64,000 nucleotides of DNA from Eriocheir sinensis (taxonomy: Eukaryota; Arthropoda; Malacostraca; Decapoda; Varunidae), in assembly GCF_024679095.1 (NCBI RefSeq), contig NW_026111663.1, forward strand, positions 319,501-383,500, written 5' to 3'. Numbering within the stretch: position 1 is the stretch's first letter; every line of letters begins with the position of its first letter. Positions 51,072-63,360 of this stretch are shown in pieces. The translations under genes were made by a program, and so were the position numbers. Below the pieces are notes generated by a model. The model did no database searches, was not told where the DNA came from, and saw only the letters and a program-made list of their open reading frames with translations.

Positions 51072-51446
51072 GGGCCCTCATAAACAAGAGCGCGTTCACA
51101 GGACGGAAGGATTATGATGCGTTTCGGTCACTTTTTCTTGAAACATTTGGGGAAGATGGGCAACACAGCCTCGTAAAGGGTGTAAATTTTGCTGTGGACA
51201 CTGTGCAAACGAGTGGCCTTTTTAACAGGCCAGTAGACGCCTATAGGCTATCTATTGATTTGATCTCGTGTTTTAAAACAAGGAAACTGGACAGATGGAG
51301 AAACCATTTCTGTAGCTAATGCTAGATTATTACTAGAGTTCCTTGTGTACATGATTGTCCTTAAAGTTCCTCTTCGAAGGAGTGCAGTATCCCTTGACTA
51401 CAGCCCCACTGGCAACCTACACGGTTTTATTAGCCAACTTTAATGG
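51072..51446 (+). pseudogene. Unassigned coding relic with one frameshift
   Basis: Plus-strand phase 1 reads ALINKSAFTGRKDYDAFRSL, then FLETFGEDGQHSLVKGVNFA and VDTVQTSGLFNRPVDAYRLS. At about 51,292 the phase shifts and continues DGETISVANARLLLEFLVYM, IVLKVPLRRSAVSLDYSPTG, NLHGFISQL and stop. The composition is convincingly protein-like and continuous apart from the shift, about 125 residues. I do not recognise the family; a gag-like helical protein of a retroelement is one possibility. Confidence 0.5.
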
Positions 51447-53907
51447 CACTTAAAGTAATTTTGGGTCCTTTTTGAAGCTTCTTTTGCCGTCAACACGTTC
51501 GTCGGGGAGGGGAGCCTTTGACCCTCTGACCTAAACCTTTTTGGTTGTCACCATCGGTAATCAAAAAAAAAAAAAAAAATCCTTGGTGTGTTCTTTTACC
51601 CGTGGTTTCGGCAGAAATAGTCAGATAAATAGGTGGACGGAAATTTGAACTTTACGATCTATTTTTTTTTTAATACAGAATGGTGCATAGTGATCGTCTC
51701 CAAAGACTAGCGCCGGCTTGAGGTTCAGCCTGACGCTGCTTTGTGTATCTTTCCACCAAAAGACTATAACCTGCATCCTCGCATTTACTAATGTTTGGTT
51801 CCTGAGCTTTTGCCTGCATCTTTTTTCATGCGAGAGGGGAGTGCTTCAGTAATACTTTTTACTCTTACCCACTATTTTATTATATTGCTGAGTTGATGCA
51901 AGGCAGCCAGTCTCCTAATTTTTTTTTTTTTTTTTTTTTTTTGGAGCCGTAATACCCGAGAGTAGAATAACATAGGGGTAGGAACTTTTTAACCATGAAC
52001 CTCATGTACTTCTGCTTAAAAAAATATTTTTTTCTCTGCAATGACACTGAACTGAACTTGAGCAGATGCTGTCCCTAACTTTTATTATAACCAGCATGTG
52101 AATATCTGTAAGCTTTGGAAGTAAGCAGACAAGTCTTACCCTTTGCTTGACATACCACTGTTACCCGTTACGGGAATTATTTTTGGCGTCACAGATGTCA
52201 GTCATCCACGCTCGGTACGATCGGGGGATAGGTGGAAATTTGTCTTTTTAATTTGATGTTTATTAATGCTGGAATTACTTTCATCAATTATGCTGGAATT
52301 ATATATTTCAGTGAGATTTGTTACAACAGTGATTTCACAACTTGGTGATGGGATTTTCTTTTATAGTGCTGTAGACCTGAAAAACGTAGTGTCAGGAGTC
52401 AGTGGTGCTGACAGCCGATGCTTCTAAGGTTCTCCAGACTTGTCCTTGTTATCACATTGTAACTATTAGGAGACTCTACGGATAACATTACCTCTTTTCA
52501 CACACCCTCATCTATTGTTGTAGACCCCGCCCGTCTCGAAGGCGTGCCGAGGGTAACGACACTGACAATTAATTGTCACGCAACCGATGAGTGTTTCTCT
52601 GCGACAGTTTTGTGTCAAGGTGTGACTTGAAGGTTCAGTGTGTAGCAGATCTTCTTCAAGGATTTTTCCGTTTTCTTTTTTACTATTTCAAATAGCTCCA
52701 TTACCATGTATCCCAATGGCAGTTTAGTCAATTTAATTTTTCTAGGGTGTATCATGTAAATAATTTTTCGAGCTATTATTTTGTTTTCTTGGAATAGTGC
52801 TGAGCTTCCACGTCCACGACTCTAGCCCTGTTTACCTCGCCCTGTATGTACTTTCCCCATTTCTTGTTACTTCCATGATTATTTTTATTATCATTGGCAT
52901 TTCCCGATGTTGTATCGTTAGACGGGCTCTGACTTGTATATATATTTTTTTAATGCAACAAATACATTTGTATTTGTACTTGCCCTGTGAGAGAGAACTA
53001 AAGTGAACTTATAACGGCTACCGCTCGGCCACACATCACTTAACTAAAAGACTGTTGTGTTATCTCCACCACTTCAATCGACTGGAGCAAGCAGGCAACG
53101 GTACACCAGACCTGACATGAGATAACAGTTCGCGCCTTAAATTAAAAATAACACTTAGTGTAACACTAAGCACGTTAAAAAGTAAAAACACTTAAAAACT
53201 TGTAACACAATGCTCCAGTTGAGGGACTGTTCAGTGCTCTCAAGATGATTAAGACTGATTTTAGAAATAGTCTGAAGAGTGTTGTAGGACTACTACATAC
53301 AAAGGAAGGATTGGCTAAATCTGGAAAATCTGCACATTAATTGGTCTTACATGAGCATAAAGAGTTGCTTACATTCATGAAGAATATAAAGAGTAATGCA
53401 ACAGATGATGAAGCACATCAGATAATAGTGAACCAGTTAGTCATAACTTGATATATAGTACAATACCAGTCTATATAATATACAGTAGTGAAAATGGTAC
53501 AGTACTTTACTATATAAGAATCTCCTACACAACATTTTATTCCCGTAGGCTAACCCTTTTACTGCTTTGACTTCCCCTCGTCTTAATAATTGCTAACATG
53601 ATTTGGAGTTCAGTAGTCAAACCTCTTTCATGCCTTTCAAGTTGTCGTTGCTCAGGGTTACTCAGATAAAATATGTCATACTGTCATTTCAAGTCAAAGG
53701 GTGAACTTATGTGTACACCCATTCTGTGATGAATGATGATGATACTCGGTGGAAATAAGGCCAGCATTTTATTTTTTTCTTAACATGCAAAGTCAATCTA
53801 AATGTACACCCATTCTATGATAGTTGTTGTTGTTTGATAAATTTATTGCGCAATAGCGTCAGACAAAACATTTTTTAGCAATTGCAACTGGTTTAACTAT
53901 AGACAAT

Positions 53908-53908
<1 letters not shown>
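51447..53908. other. No recognised gene
   Basis: AT-rich with poly-T/A tracts (51,560, 51,920). An 18-bp palindromic module AACACTTAGTGTAACACTAAG lies near 53,150. No open frame of note. This is the longest stretch in the window without an assignable element. Confidence 0.5.

Positions 53909-53943
<35 letters not shown>
53909..53943. repeat. (CA)n microsatellite
   Basis: About 17 CA units followed by CTCACTCACACACA. Confidence 0.95.
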
Positions 53944-53947
<4 letters not shown>

Positions 53948-54039
53948 TCACACACACTAAAACAGGAAGCAAGTTGATGTAATATACAGATAAGTCAGAA
54001 AAAATTTAGAGGGACTAGTGCCACGTAGGGCACACAACA

Positions 54040-54561
54040 TTAGGAGAATCCACCAAAACGAGGGTGGCGCACCAGGATTGTGTCGAGAAAGTCGTGGTTC
54101 AGGAGGTGGCGGCAGACAGCATCCAACGACTGTCCCTGGGGTAGCAAACCACGAACAGTGGGGCAGGCCAGGCAGTAATGTTCAATGGTGTTCGACATCG
54201 GTGAGCGGCACAGGCGACATTCCGTTAATCCAGGCTCCCCCTCCACCCCGGCGACCTGCCACGGTGGACGGTAGCCCAGCCGCAGATGTGCGGAGACAAC
54301 ATTATGTCTCCGAACCATGAGGCCCCGGCGTCGGTAGGAGTATTTGTGGCGGCAGACAGACTCGTAGTGGTTGATGGTGACGCTGTGGGGCCTCTCTGCA
54401 TCCCTACGACGCCGTGCAGGAAGGAAGGCGGCGGAGCGGACCCTGGAGAAATGGCAGGGTAGGGAGAGGGGGCGTCCATCACCACATGGAGGCAGACGGC
54501 AGGCTTCCTTCGCTAGGCGGTCAGCTGTGGCATTGTGATATAGACCCACATGAGATGGCAC
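54040..54561 (-). pseudogene. LINE RNase H end and C-terminal zinc knuckle
   Basis: 173 codons: VPSHVGLYHNATADRLAKEA is the last RNase H motif (His and Asp). A basic segment follows, then RLGYRPPWQVAG and TECRLCRSPMSNTIEHYCLA, a C-x2-C...H-x3-C knuckle. The frame stops near the 3' UTR. Confidence 0.8.
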
Positions 54562-54596
54562 TCATAAAAATTTGACACGCAACTGACGATCATTCA

Positions 54597-55745
54597 TTAA
54601 AGATAAAAAGGACAGGATCTGCTGAACGACTTGAGGGTGGGTGGACTGAACAGCAGACAGGGATTGAAGGCAGGCTTAGAATCACAAATAATGGCAGCAT
54701 TTACTCCCCTTTGACAAACGAGGCTGACGGCATCTAATATGGCATATAGCTCACACAATGTGGAGCTGGAGTGGTCACAGAGGCAACGGCCAACCCAACC
54801 CCCAGGAGGCGGCTCCAAGTCAGGCGAGAAGACTGCGCAACCGGCCGCACCGTCCGATTGCAGTGACCCGTCAGTATAGAGATAGTGTGGAGCTGTGATG
54901 GAGGACGTCACTGTTGCTACGTGTTCCAGGGCCAACTGCAGCTGTAAGGGAGGCGGGTCAGACTTGGATGCAGGAGTTAGGCTTACCTCTGGCGTTGGCA
55001 ACAACCACGGGGGCGGGCCTGGGGGCACGTCAACAGCAGGAATATCCAAATCAAGACTGCGCATCAAGGAAGAGACAGACCGAATAAGGGCGCGACCAGC
55101 GGGCAATATAGGAGGAACAGGTCGAGCGGGTCCAAGTGACATCCTGATCAGCTGCGAGTAGTGGGGCGAGAGATGTGGGAAATGGAGGCACTTAACAGTG
55201 AGGCGAGTGATATTAGAATAAATTCTCTCGACCAAGGGTGGGAGACGTAACTCACATTGCATATTTACAATTCTGGTAGACATGGGACACCCAAGAATGA
55301 CTCTCATCGCTCTGTTCTGAAATTTTTCTAAGGGCTCTATAGTAGTTCGGGGAAGTTGTACCAAGGCAGGGGAGAGGTAATCAACAACAGAGCGAATGAA
55401 AGTAATATATATGGTCCTGGCCACGGGAATGGAGATGCCCGAAGAGTTGTTAGTGACCCACTGGAGAGGTTGAAGCCGTCTCTGGAGGCGATCCAGCAAG
55501 TCACGGATGAGAGGATGGGCCTGGCGCCCGGCGGGGAAGACTGTTGAGATCTTGACAGGTGCGCCAAGGTAACAGTACTGGGTGCACAAGGGAATGACAG
55601 TCCCTCCAACGGTGAAGTCTGGCAGAGCGGCAGGAGAATATCCTGCTCTTGTCAGGAGATACAATGATACCACAGTTAGAGGAGGACACGGAGGCAAGAA
55701 ACAGCTGAAGATCCCTTGGTGAAGTGGATTGAACACATATATCAT
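54597..55745 (-). pseudogene. LINE RT thumb and RNase H N-terminal part
   Basis: 382 codons. The thumb region (VPLCTQYCYLGAPVKI-like and LPRTTIEPLEKFQNRAMRVI) is followed by the RNase H motifs YLYTDGSLQSDGAAGCAVF (Asp), STLCELYAILDAVSL (Glu) and AIICDSKPA (Asp). A shift at about 54,660 separates it from the final RNase H motif. All four acidic catalytic positions are recognisable across the two frames. Confidence 0.82.
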
Positions 55746-56583
55746 CAGCGTAACGTGTAATCGTAATACCAGGAATGTCAGGTAGAGAAGTGAGTAGCCG
55801 ATGCATCAAAATATTAAACAAAAACGGACTTCGAACACCCCCTTGAGGCGTGCCAAGGTAGCCCCTAATCCACCTTAAGAGATTACCCTTAATACCAAAG
55901 TCAACGAGCTGATCCAAAATGATGTCCGTTAGCAATATCAAAGGCACTCTTGAGGTCGACGAAAGCCACCACGCTGTCCCGGGAGAGGCAAGAGTATAAG
56001 TCGACGAGGCAGTGGTGTGTGCTGCGCTGAGGAAGGAAGCCAAATAGTCGGCGCGACAGGCGGTCCTGGAGCCGATACATAAGACGGTTAAGCAAGATTT
56101 TTTCCATAACTTTGCAGAAACAAGAAGTGAGGGAAATGGGTCTGACCTTTGCCGTACCTGGCTTGGGGATGGGTATGATGGTGCTGCTGGTCCAGGCTTG
56201 TGGTACACAACCATCGCGAAGGCAAAGATTGTGGAGTAGTAGCAGTGGGTTCCCGAGAACTTGTTGCAGCAGGCGTAGTACAGAGTAAGTAATACCATCA
56301 TCACCAGGAGACGAAGCCTTACCTCTAGACAGAGCACGGCGCAGTTCACCCGCGGTAATCGGCACGGACTCTTCGTCATCCGGTTGCAGTAGAGCTGACA
56401 TGAAACGGAGCCGTCGGACAGGAGCACGGGAGGAGAGAGCATCTTGTATGTGGGCGGGAAGGCTGGCAGGGGTAGACTGCTCCGACCATGCGTCGACAAG
56501 TTGCTGCGCGTAGGCGGCGGGAGTGTGGTGACGGGCAATTGAGGGCGTCTTCTTAATCACCCGACGGATGAGGCGCCACATGG
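55740..56583 (-). pseudogene. LINE RT fingers and palm, frameshifted
   Basis: The phase at 55,901-56,596 gives ALSRGKASSPGDDGITYSVL, KVRPISLTSCFCKVMEKILL and DSVVAFVDLKSAFDIAN (motif A). The overlapping phase gives GTPQGGVRSPFLFNILMHRL and ITRYADDICVQ (catalytic Asps). A shift at about 55,915 breaks the palm, and a second near 55,740 breaks the exit to the thumb. Confidence 0.82.
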
Positions 56584-56887
56584 TAGGGATGGGCAAGTAC
56601 CGTTAATTTGAGTACCGGTAGTACCGGCACCGAAAACTCAAGTACCGTTAGTACCGGTACCGGTACCCGAAGGAGTTTTTTTTTTCTTAATGACTTCTGA
56701 TGAAATTCCCAAATAAATTTCCTGTAAAGAAAACTCTCTCTCTCTCTCCTTCAACTTAATATCAACTAGAGCAGAAATGCAACGTTTAGGAGCCTTCTGA
56801 TTAATGTAAAATCACTTAGGTTTAAGGACAGACCACCTAGTCTGGACCATGGGGTCTGTGTGGTCTGATTTTCTATGTAAATCTATG

Positions 56888-56890
<3 letters not shown>

Positions 56891-56946
<56 letters not shown>
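56891..56946. repeat. (CT)n microsatellite
   Basis: About 28 CT units within the hAT-like element. Confidence 0.95.
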
Positions 56947-56951
<5 letters not shown>

Positions 56952-57137
56952 AAGTGAATATTTATTTTTTCGATAAAAAATAGCATGTATAGTTATTATG
57001 GATGTACTCGATCATAGTCTAATAACAATAACAATATATATTAGCGTTTTCTAAAGACTCGTGGGACTCACTAACTTTTAACCCAAGACTTCGTTTTCTT
57101 TTTACTTGCCACTGTTAAATTCGTATGACTCGTTAAC

Positions 57138-57138
<1 letters not shown>

Positions 57139-57208
<70 letters not shown>

Positions 57209-57319
57209 TTATCCAATAAAGCATTAACGAAAAAAGAGTTTGAATCCCTTGGCGAGAGTTTTTGGCTATAACAAATTGTATGATGGATTATATAAGATGA
57301 TTAAATATTGGAGGTGTAG

Positions 57320-57364
<45 letters not shown>
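57139..57364. repeat. Two (GA)n microsatellites
   Basis: Runs at 57,139-57,204 and 57,322-57,364. They are complementary in sequence to the (CT)n run at 56,891, giving the element a possible foldback or triplex-prone interior. Confidence 0.95.
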
Positions 57365-57366
<2 letters not shown>

Positions 57367-57795
57367 ACCACTCAGTAAGTGGATATCTCGGTGCCAAGGG
57401 TACTCGACTACTCGATCATAGTCTAATAACAATAAAAATATTTATTAGCAACCTAAAAAAGAAAAAGAATCGGACATGAAGAATTATCCAGTAACTCCAA
57501 TAAATAAATCAAATAATAAAATAATGGAAACGGGAGCTGTAATGGAAACGGAAAGCAGGACAAAATGGCGGGAACTTCGGGGGACGGTCAGCGGGGCAGT
57601 GACTCAGCGTCTACACACAGGGCCCATACCACATGGAGGCGGGCGAGCGCCGAGCGTCACTAAGATCCAAACGGTACCGGTACTAGCGGCAATGCGCAGT
57701 GCTGAGTGATAATTAAGCTTCCCGGAACCCAAGTGATCATGAGGCTTCGCGGTACCAGGTACCGATACCAGGTACCGGTACCCTGCCCACCCCTA

Positions 57796-58800
57796 CTCCA
57801 AACCGGGAGTTCTTCCGGATAGGTCTCCATGCAGGGCAGAATCTATCGACTTGCTCAATCCACGAACTCTGTGGACGTCCCCTTAGCAGTGTCGAGTTCT
57901 GGGTAGGGTGCTACATGCCCGTAAAGCCGGAGCTGGTGTTCACGGAGTATGCAGGTAATAAGCTTCGAATCAGTTTCACGGAGTTATCACCGCTTCGACA
58001 CATTGTCATTCAAGCGATATCCCATGCTTCTGAATAGGCACTTGTTATCAAAAGCATATCAGTCCGCCTCTTCAAGTCACTATTCAATGCCCATGTCTCA
58101 CAGCCATACAGTAAGACATTGATGGACACATGTAACTAAGAGATTTGGATCTTTGTCCTTATGCACAGTTAACTATCGATAACGCCATACACCCGTGCTG
58201 AGCGAGGCAATGCGTGGCAAAGAATCCGTCGTAAGATTTGACGAGACCTGCCGTAGTTCTGCACTGTTCTACCAAGGTATGTGAACCTTTCCAAGACCAC
58301 AATGTCCTCACCATAAGAATGAACAGACTTTAGTTTCATCTACTAAGCCTCCTCACCTGTATCTTGATCTTGGCCCAGGAGCCCCTTCTCAAGAGTTTCG
58401 CCTCCTCGTGGAGTGCCTTGAGAGCCATCACGTACCTAGACCTCCAGTGACTCCACAGAAGTGTGATACTGCAAACAGATGCTCCACAATTAGGCCTACT
58501 GATCCACAACTCTGCCTAATAAGCAATTCATTTAAGTATTGAAAAGTAATGGGGCAAGGACTGCGTTCACGAGAAAGTAGCTGGACACGCCCCCCCCCCC
58601 CCCCCACACACACACACACACACACATACACACACACACACACTCGCAGGAAGCCTGTTGAGTCGATAGAGATCCCAGAGTGCCTCGTAATGCATTGCAT
58701 CAAGTGCCTTCTTGAGACGGCAACAAGTATAATATCTCCTGCCGAAACTCGCGGCGGCGCCCCACCACCAATTAAGAGATTCGCTGAATTTAATAAGTAA
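57796..58800 (-). pseudogene. Degraded LINE RT/C-terminal relic
   Basis: Minus strand: KALDAMHYEALWDLYRLNRL (near 58,700), then VHSYGEDIVVLERFTYLGRT, NVLLYGCETWALNSDLKRR and RGRPQSSWIEQVDRFCPAWR. These are the RT motif A/B vicinity and the C-terminal region of a LINE seen commonly in marine invertebrates. Many stops and shifts. A C-run and (CA)n at 58,591-58,644 lie inside it. Confidence 0.72.
58596..58644. repeat. (CA)n microsatellite
   Basis: CA-rich run after a 13-base C tract, interrupted by ACATACAC. Confidence 0.9.
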
Positions 58801-60339
58801 TTATCCACTTATCAGGAAATACAAATATATTAAGCAGGCGTATATGTAGTGTTGAGTAATGGCTATGCTGTCATGAAACCCATTTATTTCATCATTTCTA
58901 GCTGCAGCTCATAAGATCGAACGTCTGCGTCAACTCTTCTGAACAGTTCTGTTAAAGCAATAATCGCACTGAGTGAATATGAATTCAGTCCTTTTCTGAA
59001 CTTTCATTGGAGTCAATTTGGAAGACAGTTCAAAGAAAAGTTCAACGTCCTTTCCCCATAAGAAACAACAACAACAAAAAAAAAGTGATTTGCTATAAGT
59101 AATAGGCATCACTCACATCGCTAACCTCCCATGGATCCTCTCGCACAGCCTGGCAGGTCACAGCTTATCTTTAGCCATTTGCCCACTGCAGAAAAACGGT
59201 CTTTCCTAACGTCTTCCACCTCTCGGTTTGATGCTAGTTTACACCGCTTTAGTCGCTTCTTGTCTCCCATTGTTATACCTAGCATATTTTCTTTCATTAT
59301 TTGTGTTCTTTTCTTAGCTTTCTCTCAAAATAATTCATAATACGCCAAGGCTCCGAAAGGTATGAATTGCAGGATATAAATAGGACACATTCATTTTATG
59401 GCACGATCCCGTTCGAACACTTTCATCCTAACTCATCCTACCAGCATAAAAAAAAACTTTCTCCTATTCTTGGCAGAAATAATAAGAATTCTAATTGAAT
59501 CGTACGTTAGAAGTGATATAAAATTGTCCTCAAATTAAGGAGTTAGGTGTCGAGAGTGATATTGTTGCCGGATCCTCACTCACGTACGCCTCTTTTACTA
59601 CCATCGCCAACTTCCGTTAACTTATCACCAAACTCGTCAAAGCCAGCTCTTACAGCTACTAGTCATAGAAGTGAAATTATCACACAGCGGCTTGCTCACT
59701 ACTGTAAGCAACGGGATGTGAGACGCAGGATTTCGAGGCAGCGTCATCTGTGACCCCGGTCCCACACAGGATGGAAGGGTACCAAAACGTTTGGTAGTGC
59801 ACGAAGACCAAATTACAAGTTATGTCATGCAAATTAGTGACTTGAACTAGCAGGATACCACTCAACGCTTACATTTCAGCCATGCATGAGTCACAGACGA
59901 CAAGCATTGCACTAGCTGTAGGTAAAATAATTATTAATGCTCGGTGAACAATCCTTATTTTTTTGTCCTGATAATTGTCGTGTCCCAGGTCGACGTCCGG
60001 GAAGCGTGCCACGTGCAAGGACTAAAGAAATAAATGGTAACTCGATCTTGATTAATTTCCGTCAACTATAAATGGTCGCTGGTTCGACAAGGTTCGACAC
60101 CCCGGACGTCAATCCTGCTCATAGGGTTGTTTCTGTGCGAGACAACCCTGTGTGGAGGAGACCATCAAGCTAGGGGACGCCCACCTAACTCGTGAATGGG
60201 GCAAATTGCATGGTCGATCCTGCCGAGAGGAGCATAGAATGACAATTAAGGATAATATAACTGCGTGGAGCCTTTACTTAATTGCTATAGGGGGGGGACC
60301 ATCGATCGGGAGTAAAGACGGCGGGTGAGTGAACATAAG
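58801..60339. other. No recognised gene
   Basis: Only short open frames. At 60,050-60,110 the motifs CTTGATTAATTTCCGTCAAC and CTGGTTCGACAAGGTTCGAC resemble shuffled SINE tail and box B modules, but no clear tRNA-like head is present. Confidence 0.4.
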
Positions 60340-60965
60340 AAGAGCATAAGAACATAGGGAGACTGCAAGAGGCCTAATGGCCTACACAATTAAGGCAGCT
60401 TCAGATTTCACCCCCACTACCACCTGTCATCCTCGTCCATGTAGCTATCCAGTCTACTCTTAATTAAAACAAGCTATCGTCCCAGCGACTCACTATGTGA
60501 TTGCTGAGTCTGTTCCATTCCCCCACCACCCTATTACTAAAACAATGCTTGCCTATTTCCCTCCTAAATCTATACTTTTCTAATTTAAATCCATTACTGC
60601 GTGTTATATATTCCTGCTGGCTAATTTTCAGCACTTTACTTATATCGCCTTTGTTGTAACCCTTGACCCATTTGAATACATCTATCAGATCTCCCCGCAC
60701 TCTTCGTCTTCCTAGTGAGTGTATAAGTTGAGATGTTTCAGCCTATCTGGATATGGGAGGTTCCTCAGCCCCTGAATCATCTTGGTCATCCTCCTCTGAA
60801 CTGATTCCGGCAAGTTGATGTCCATTCTGTAGTGTGGGCACCAAAACTGGACAGCATAATCTAAGTGTGGCCTAACTAACGCTAGTCTGAGGATGACCTC
60901 TGCACTTTTGTTGGTTACCGTCCTGTTAATAAATAAATACCCTGTTAGCCCTATTCCTCGCACTA
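60340..60965 (-). mobile_element. CR1/Rex1-like LINE, 3' fragment
   Basis: Same family as 12,996-15,955 in opposite orientation. The minus strand encodes ALVRPHLDYAVQFWCPHYRM, MTKMIQGLRNLPYPDRLKHL, then DVFKWVKGYNKGDISKVL and KHCFSNRVVGEWNRLSNH. It ends in the 3' UTR block GGCCTCTTGCAGTCTCC and the ATGTTCTTATG octamer tail. It is about 0.6 kb, 5'-truncated, with shifts. Confidence 0.85.
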
Positions 60966-60984
60966 ATACATTCCCAGACAGCAA

Positions 60985-61120
60985 AAAATATGGGCCCCAT
61001 ATGGGTTTGTGAGTGGGTGGAGTTGGGCCCATGTGGGCCCTTCGTGGGCTATATGTGGGCAAATGTTTATGAGCATGGGTCTGATGTGGGACCCATATGG
61101 GCAATGTGGGCCACTATGGA
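60985..61120. repeat. Irregular repeats of ATGTGGGCCC/ATATGGG
   Basis: Around ten copies of (A)TGTGGG or ATATGGGCCC with variable spacing, starting CAGCAAAAAATATGGGCCC. This is a modular element terminus or degenerate minisatellite. No gene is seen in 61,121-61,520. Confidence 0.7.
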
Positions 61121-61524
61121 TCAGCTGTCAGGAATGTTCTAAAACTTATTTTGTGAATTTTCTCTTCCCCAGCCCCTGCGCCTCTGTAGCTGAATGGTTT
61201 CTGTGACCAAGATCAATAGAATATAACAGGTCTTCTCTACCTCGTACCAGATTTCTCCTCTTCTGCGCATTAACGTCACCAGCAGCCCCTCGGACTGCTT
61301 CGACTAAAACCTACCCACCACCAGTCTTCACCTGACCACAGGTGTAGACGCATCCTGTGTGCTCCATTTTCTTTATTTCGATGGGTGACTTAAGTATTTA
61401 GGATTAAGGAACTAAAGCAGTCACAATTAATGGGGCAGGGGTAAGAAAAGACTGGGTAGAAGAGGTTAAGGTGTTACAGAGGGTGTCAGGGTGGACAGGA
61501 GAACTGTTCAATAGAGGATGAACA

Positions 61525-61525
61525 C

Positions 61526-61582
<57 letters not shown>
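61525..61582. repeat. (CA)n microsatellite
   Basis: About 29 CA units. Frames read through it on both strands are artefacts. Confidence 0.95.
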
Positions 61583-61584
<2 letters not shown>

Positions 61585-61784
61585 AAACTGAAACGGTTTC
61601 AGTATCCCATGAAATATCTTTCTTTTTCCTTATTATTCTCCGCCTGCTCACTATCCCTCTCTGCCCTCTATCTCTTTTGACGACGTCAAAACCTATGCGT
61701 GAAAAGACCTGGTCTATTTTCTTGATCTTGTTAAGGTTTTTCATTATCAGTTATCGGGAATAAGGTTTTCTGTCATCGTGCCCA

Positions 61785-62540
61785 GCTATGCGTATAACCC
61801 TTCCTGCAACCATGGTGTATGGGATAATGCAATACAGACATACATCATCGAGACTCAGCCCTTTTGACCTCATACAAACATCTTATTCATCATTTCCCTG
61901 TTATGTATATTAGTTTGTGTATATAAGTCATTACGTATAACCCTTCCTGCAAGCATAGAGTGTATGAACGAATGCAACACAGACACATCATCGAGATTCA
62001 GCCCTTTTGACCTTATACAACCATCTCATTTATCATTTTCCTGTTACGTATAATTGCTTTTACATAAATTTCAGTAGGTATCAGGTATAACCCTTCCTGC
62101 AAGCATGGAGTATGAAAGAATGCAACACAGACACATCATCAAGAACCAGCCCTTTTGACCTTATACAAACATTCCATTCTTCATTTCCTGCTGCGTATAA
62201 TTACTTGTGTATAAATTCCAGTACGTATAGCCCTTCCTGCAAGCATGGGGTGTATAAAAGAATGCAATACAGACATGCATCGCAGAGAACCAGCCCTTTC
62301 GACCTTATATACTAACCTTATTCATTTTCCTGTAATATATATTAGTTTGTGTATAGAAATCATCACGTATAACCCTTCCTGCAGACATACAATCATATGT
62401 CATCAAGAATCATCCCTACGGAAACAGAAGGCATTTTAATCAACTATTTTTCGTTACGTATATTTACTTGCGTTTAGAAATCACGTATAACCCTTACTGC
62501 AGACATTCAACCATACATCATCAAGGATCAGCCCTCTCAA
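61785..62540. repeat. Diverged ~145-bp tandem repeat, five to six units
   Basis: Each unit starts TACGTATAACCCTTCCTGCA and includes AGCATGGAGTATGAAAGAAT, CAGACACATCATCGAGA, CAGCCCTTTTGACC and TTTCCTGTTACGTATA. Units begin near 61,790, 61,937, 62,088, 62,225, 62,367 and 62,485; the last two are shortened. A further unit lies at 63,360-63,520. Satellite-like. Confidence 0.85.
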
Positions 62541-62739
62541 CCGTATATGTGTGTCTTCGTATGGCGGAGACACTGTATAACGGGGTGTATGGTACTGTGT
62601 GTGTGTTCGTGTGTTGACTTTATTTCCACACCACCTTGATTTGAGGTAAAAGTCTTGGTGCGTTTTTTTTTTTTTTTTTCAAGAGGTGTCCCCCGTAGGC
62701 CTAATCCTCTTTTATTTGGTCAGGAAATTAATTGTTACG

Positions 62740-62890
62740 AAAGAGTGCACGTTGTTATAAAAGCACATGGGGTTGTAACAAAAGGGTACAGAATTGTTTT
62801 GAAAGCATACGTGGTTGTAACGAAAGTGCGCTGTGCTGTAACAAAAGCTTGCGGGGTTGTTTCGATCAACAGTGTATGGGTTTGTTGCAA
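62740..62890. repeat. Imperfect ~29-bp tandem repeat
   Basis: Five to six units of the form GGTTGTAACAAAAG followed by 12-15 variable bases (GTTATAAAAGCACATG, GTAACAAAAGGGTACAG, GTAACGAAAGTGCGC). Confidence 0.7.
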
Positions 62891-63199
62891 TACCCAAAAT
62901 CCGTAGAAATTGTAAATAGCCGTAGCAGCAAATATTGTCATGCAGAAACCATATATAGTTGTTAATACCAGCAGCAGCAGCAAAAAGGTTAATGTGAATA
63001 GTCGAAGAGGAAGTTAGGTTTGGCATTCAAAAGCCATAGTTGTTATTGTTAGCCAATCGCAGCAGCACCAAAGCTGTTACGATACTACCATTATGCCAGA
63101 TTAATACGCTCCCCATATGTATTTTCCCATAGCACGTACTTAAAATATATCCCACTCCCACTGGTAGACATGTAAATATATAGTTTAGTACACACACTT

Positions 63200-63360
63200 A
63201 GAAATATAAAACCCAGTACCTTTTGCTTAAACTATACCACCTAAACATATGTAAATATATCGCTTCATACATATACTTACAAATATAACCCAGTAACGTA
63301 CGCTTAAAATGTCGCATCGTACATATACTTACAAATATAAGTATAATTGCTCGTGTATAA
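63200..63360. repeat. Imperfect ~50-bp tandem repeat
   Basis: The segment CATATACTTACAAATATAA, with a CCCAGTA(C/A)C-type tail, recurs at about 63,195, 63,265 and 63,315. AT-rich. It adjoins the outlying 145-bp unit. Confidence 0.6.

Larger units (their letters stand above)
54010..56583 (-). mobile_element. RNase H-bearing LINE (I-superclade), 5'-truncated
   Basis: Minus-strand RT, thumb, RNase H and C-terminal zinc-knuckle segments are present in order but in changing phases. The 5' end stops at 56,583, where a hAT-like element begins. The endonuclease domain is absent. An RNase H downstream of the RT is characteristic of the I, LOA, Ingi and related clades. Confidence 0.82.
56584..57795. 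mobile_element. hAT-like non-autonomous element
   Basis: 1,212 bp with termini TAGGGATGGGCAAGTACCG and, inverted, TAGGGGTGGGCAGGGTACCG. Both are followed by arrays of the palindrome GGTACCGGTACC. Termini of this form are common in hAT MITEs. Inside are (CT)n at 56,891-56,946 and (GA)n at 57,139-57,204 and 57,322-57,364, with no transposase. An 8-bp duplication is not evident (CCACATGG left, CTCCAAAC right), so one flank may have been rearranged. Confidence 0.7.

Noticed and set aside
56576..56583. 8-bp target duplication of the hAT-like element
   Set aside because: CCACATGG on the left and CTCCAAAC on the right do not match. The two flanks also belong to different LINEs.
58930..59340. Short Met frames (60-69 codons)
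   Set aside because: No family resemblance. Length is expected by chance in this composition.
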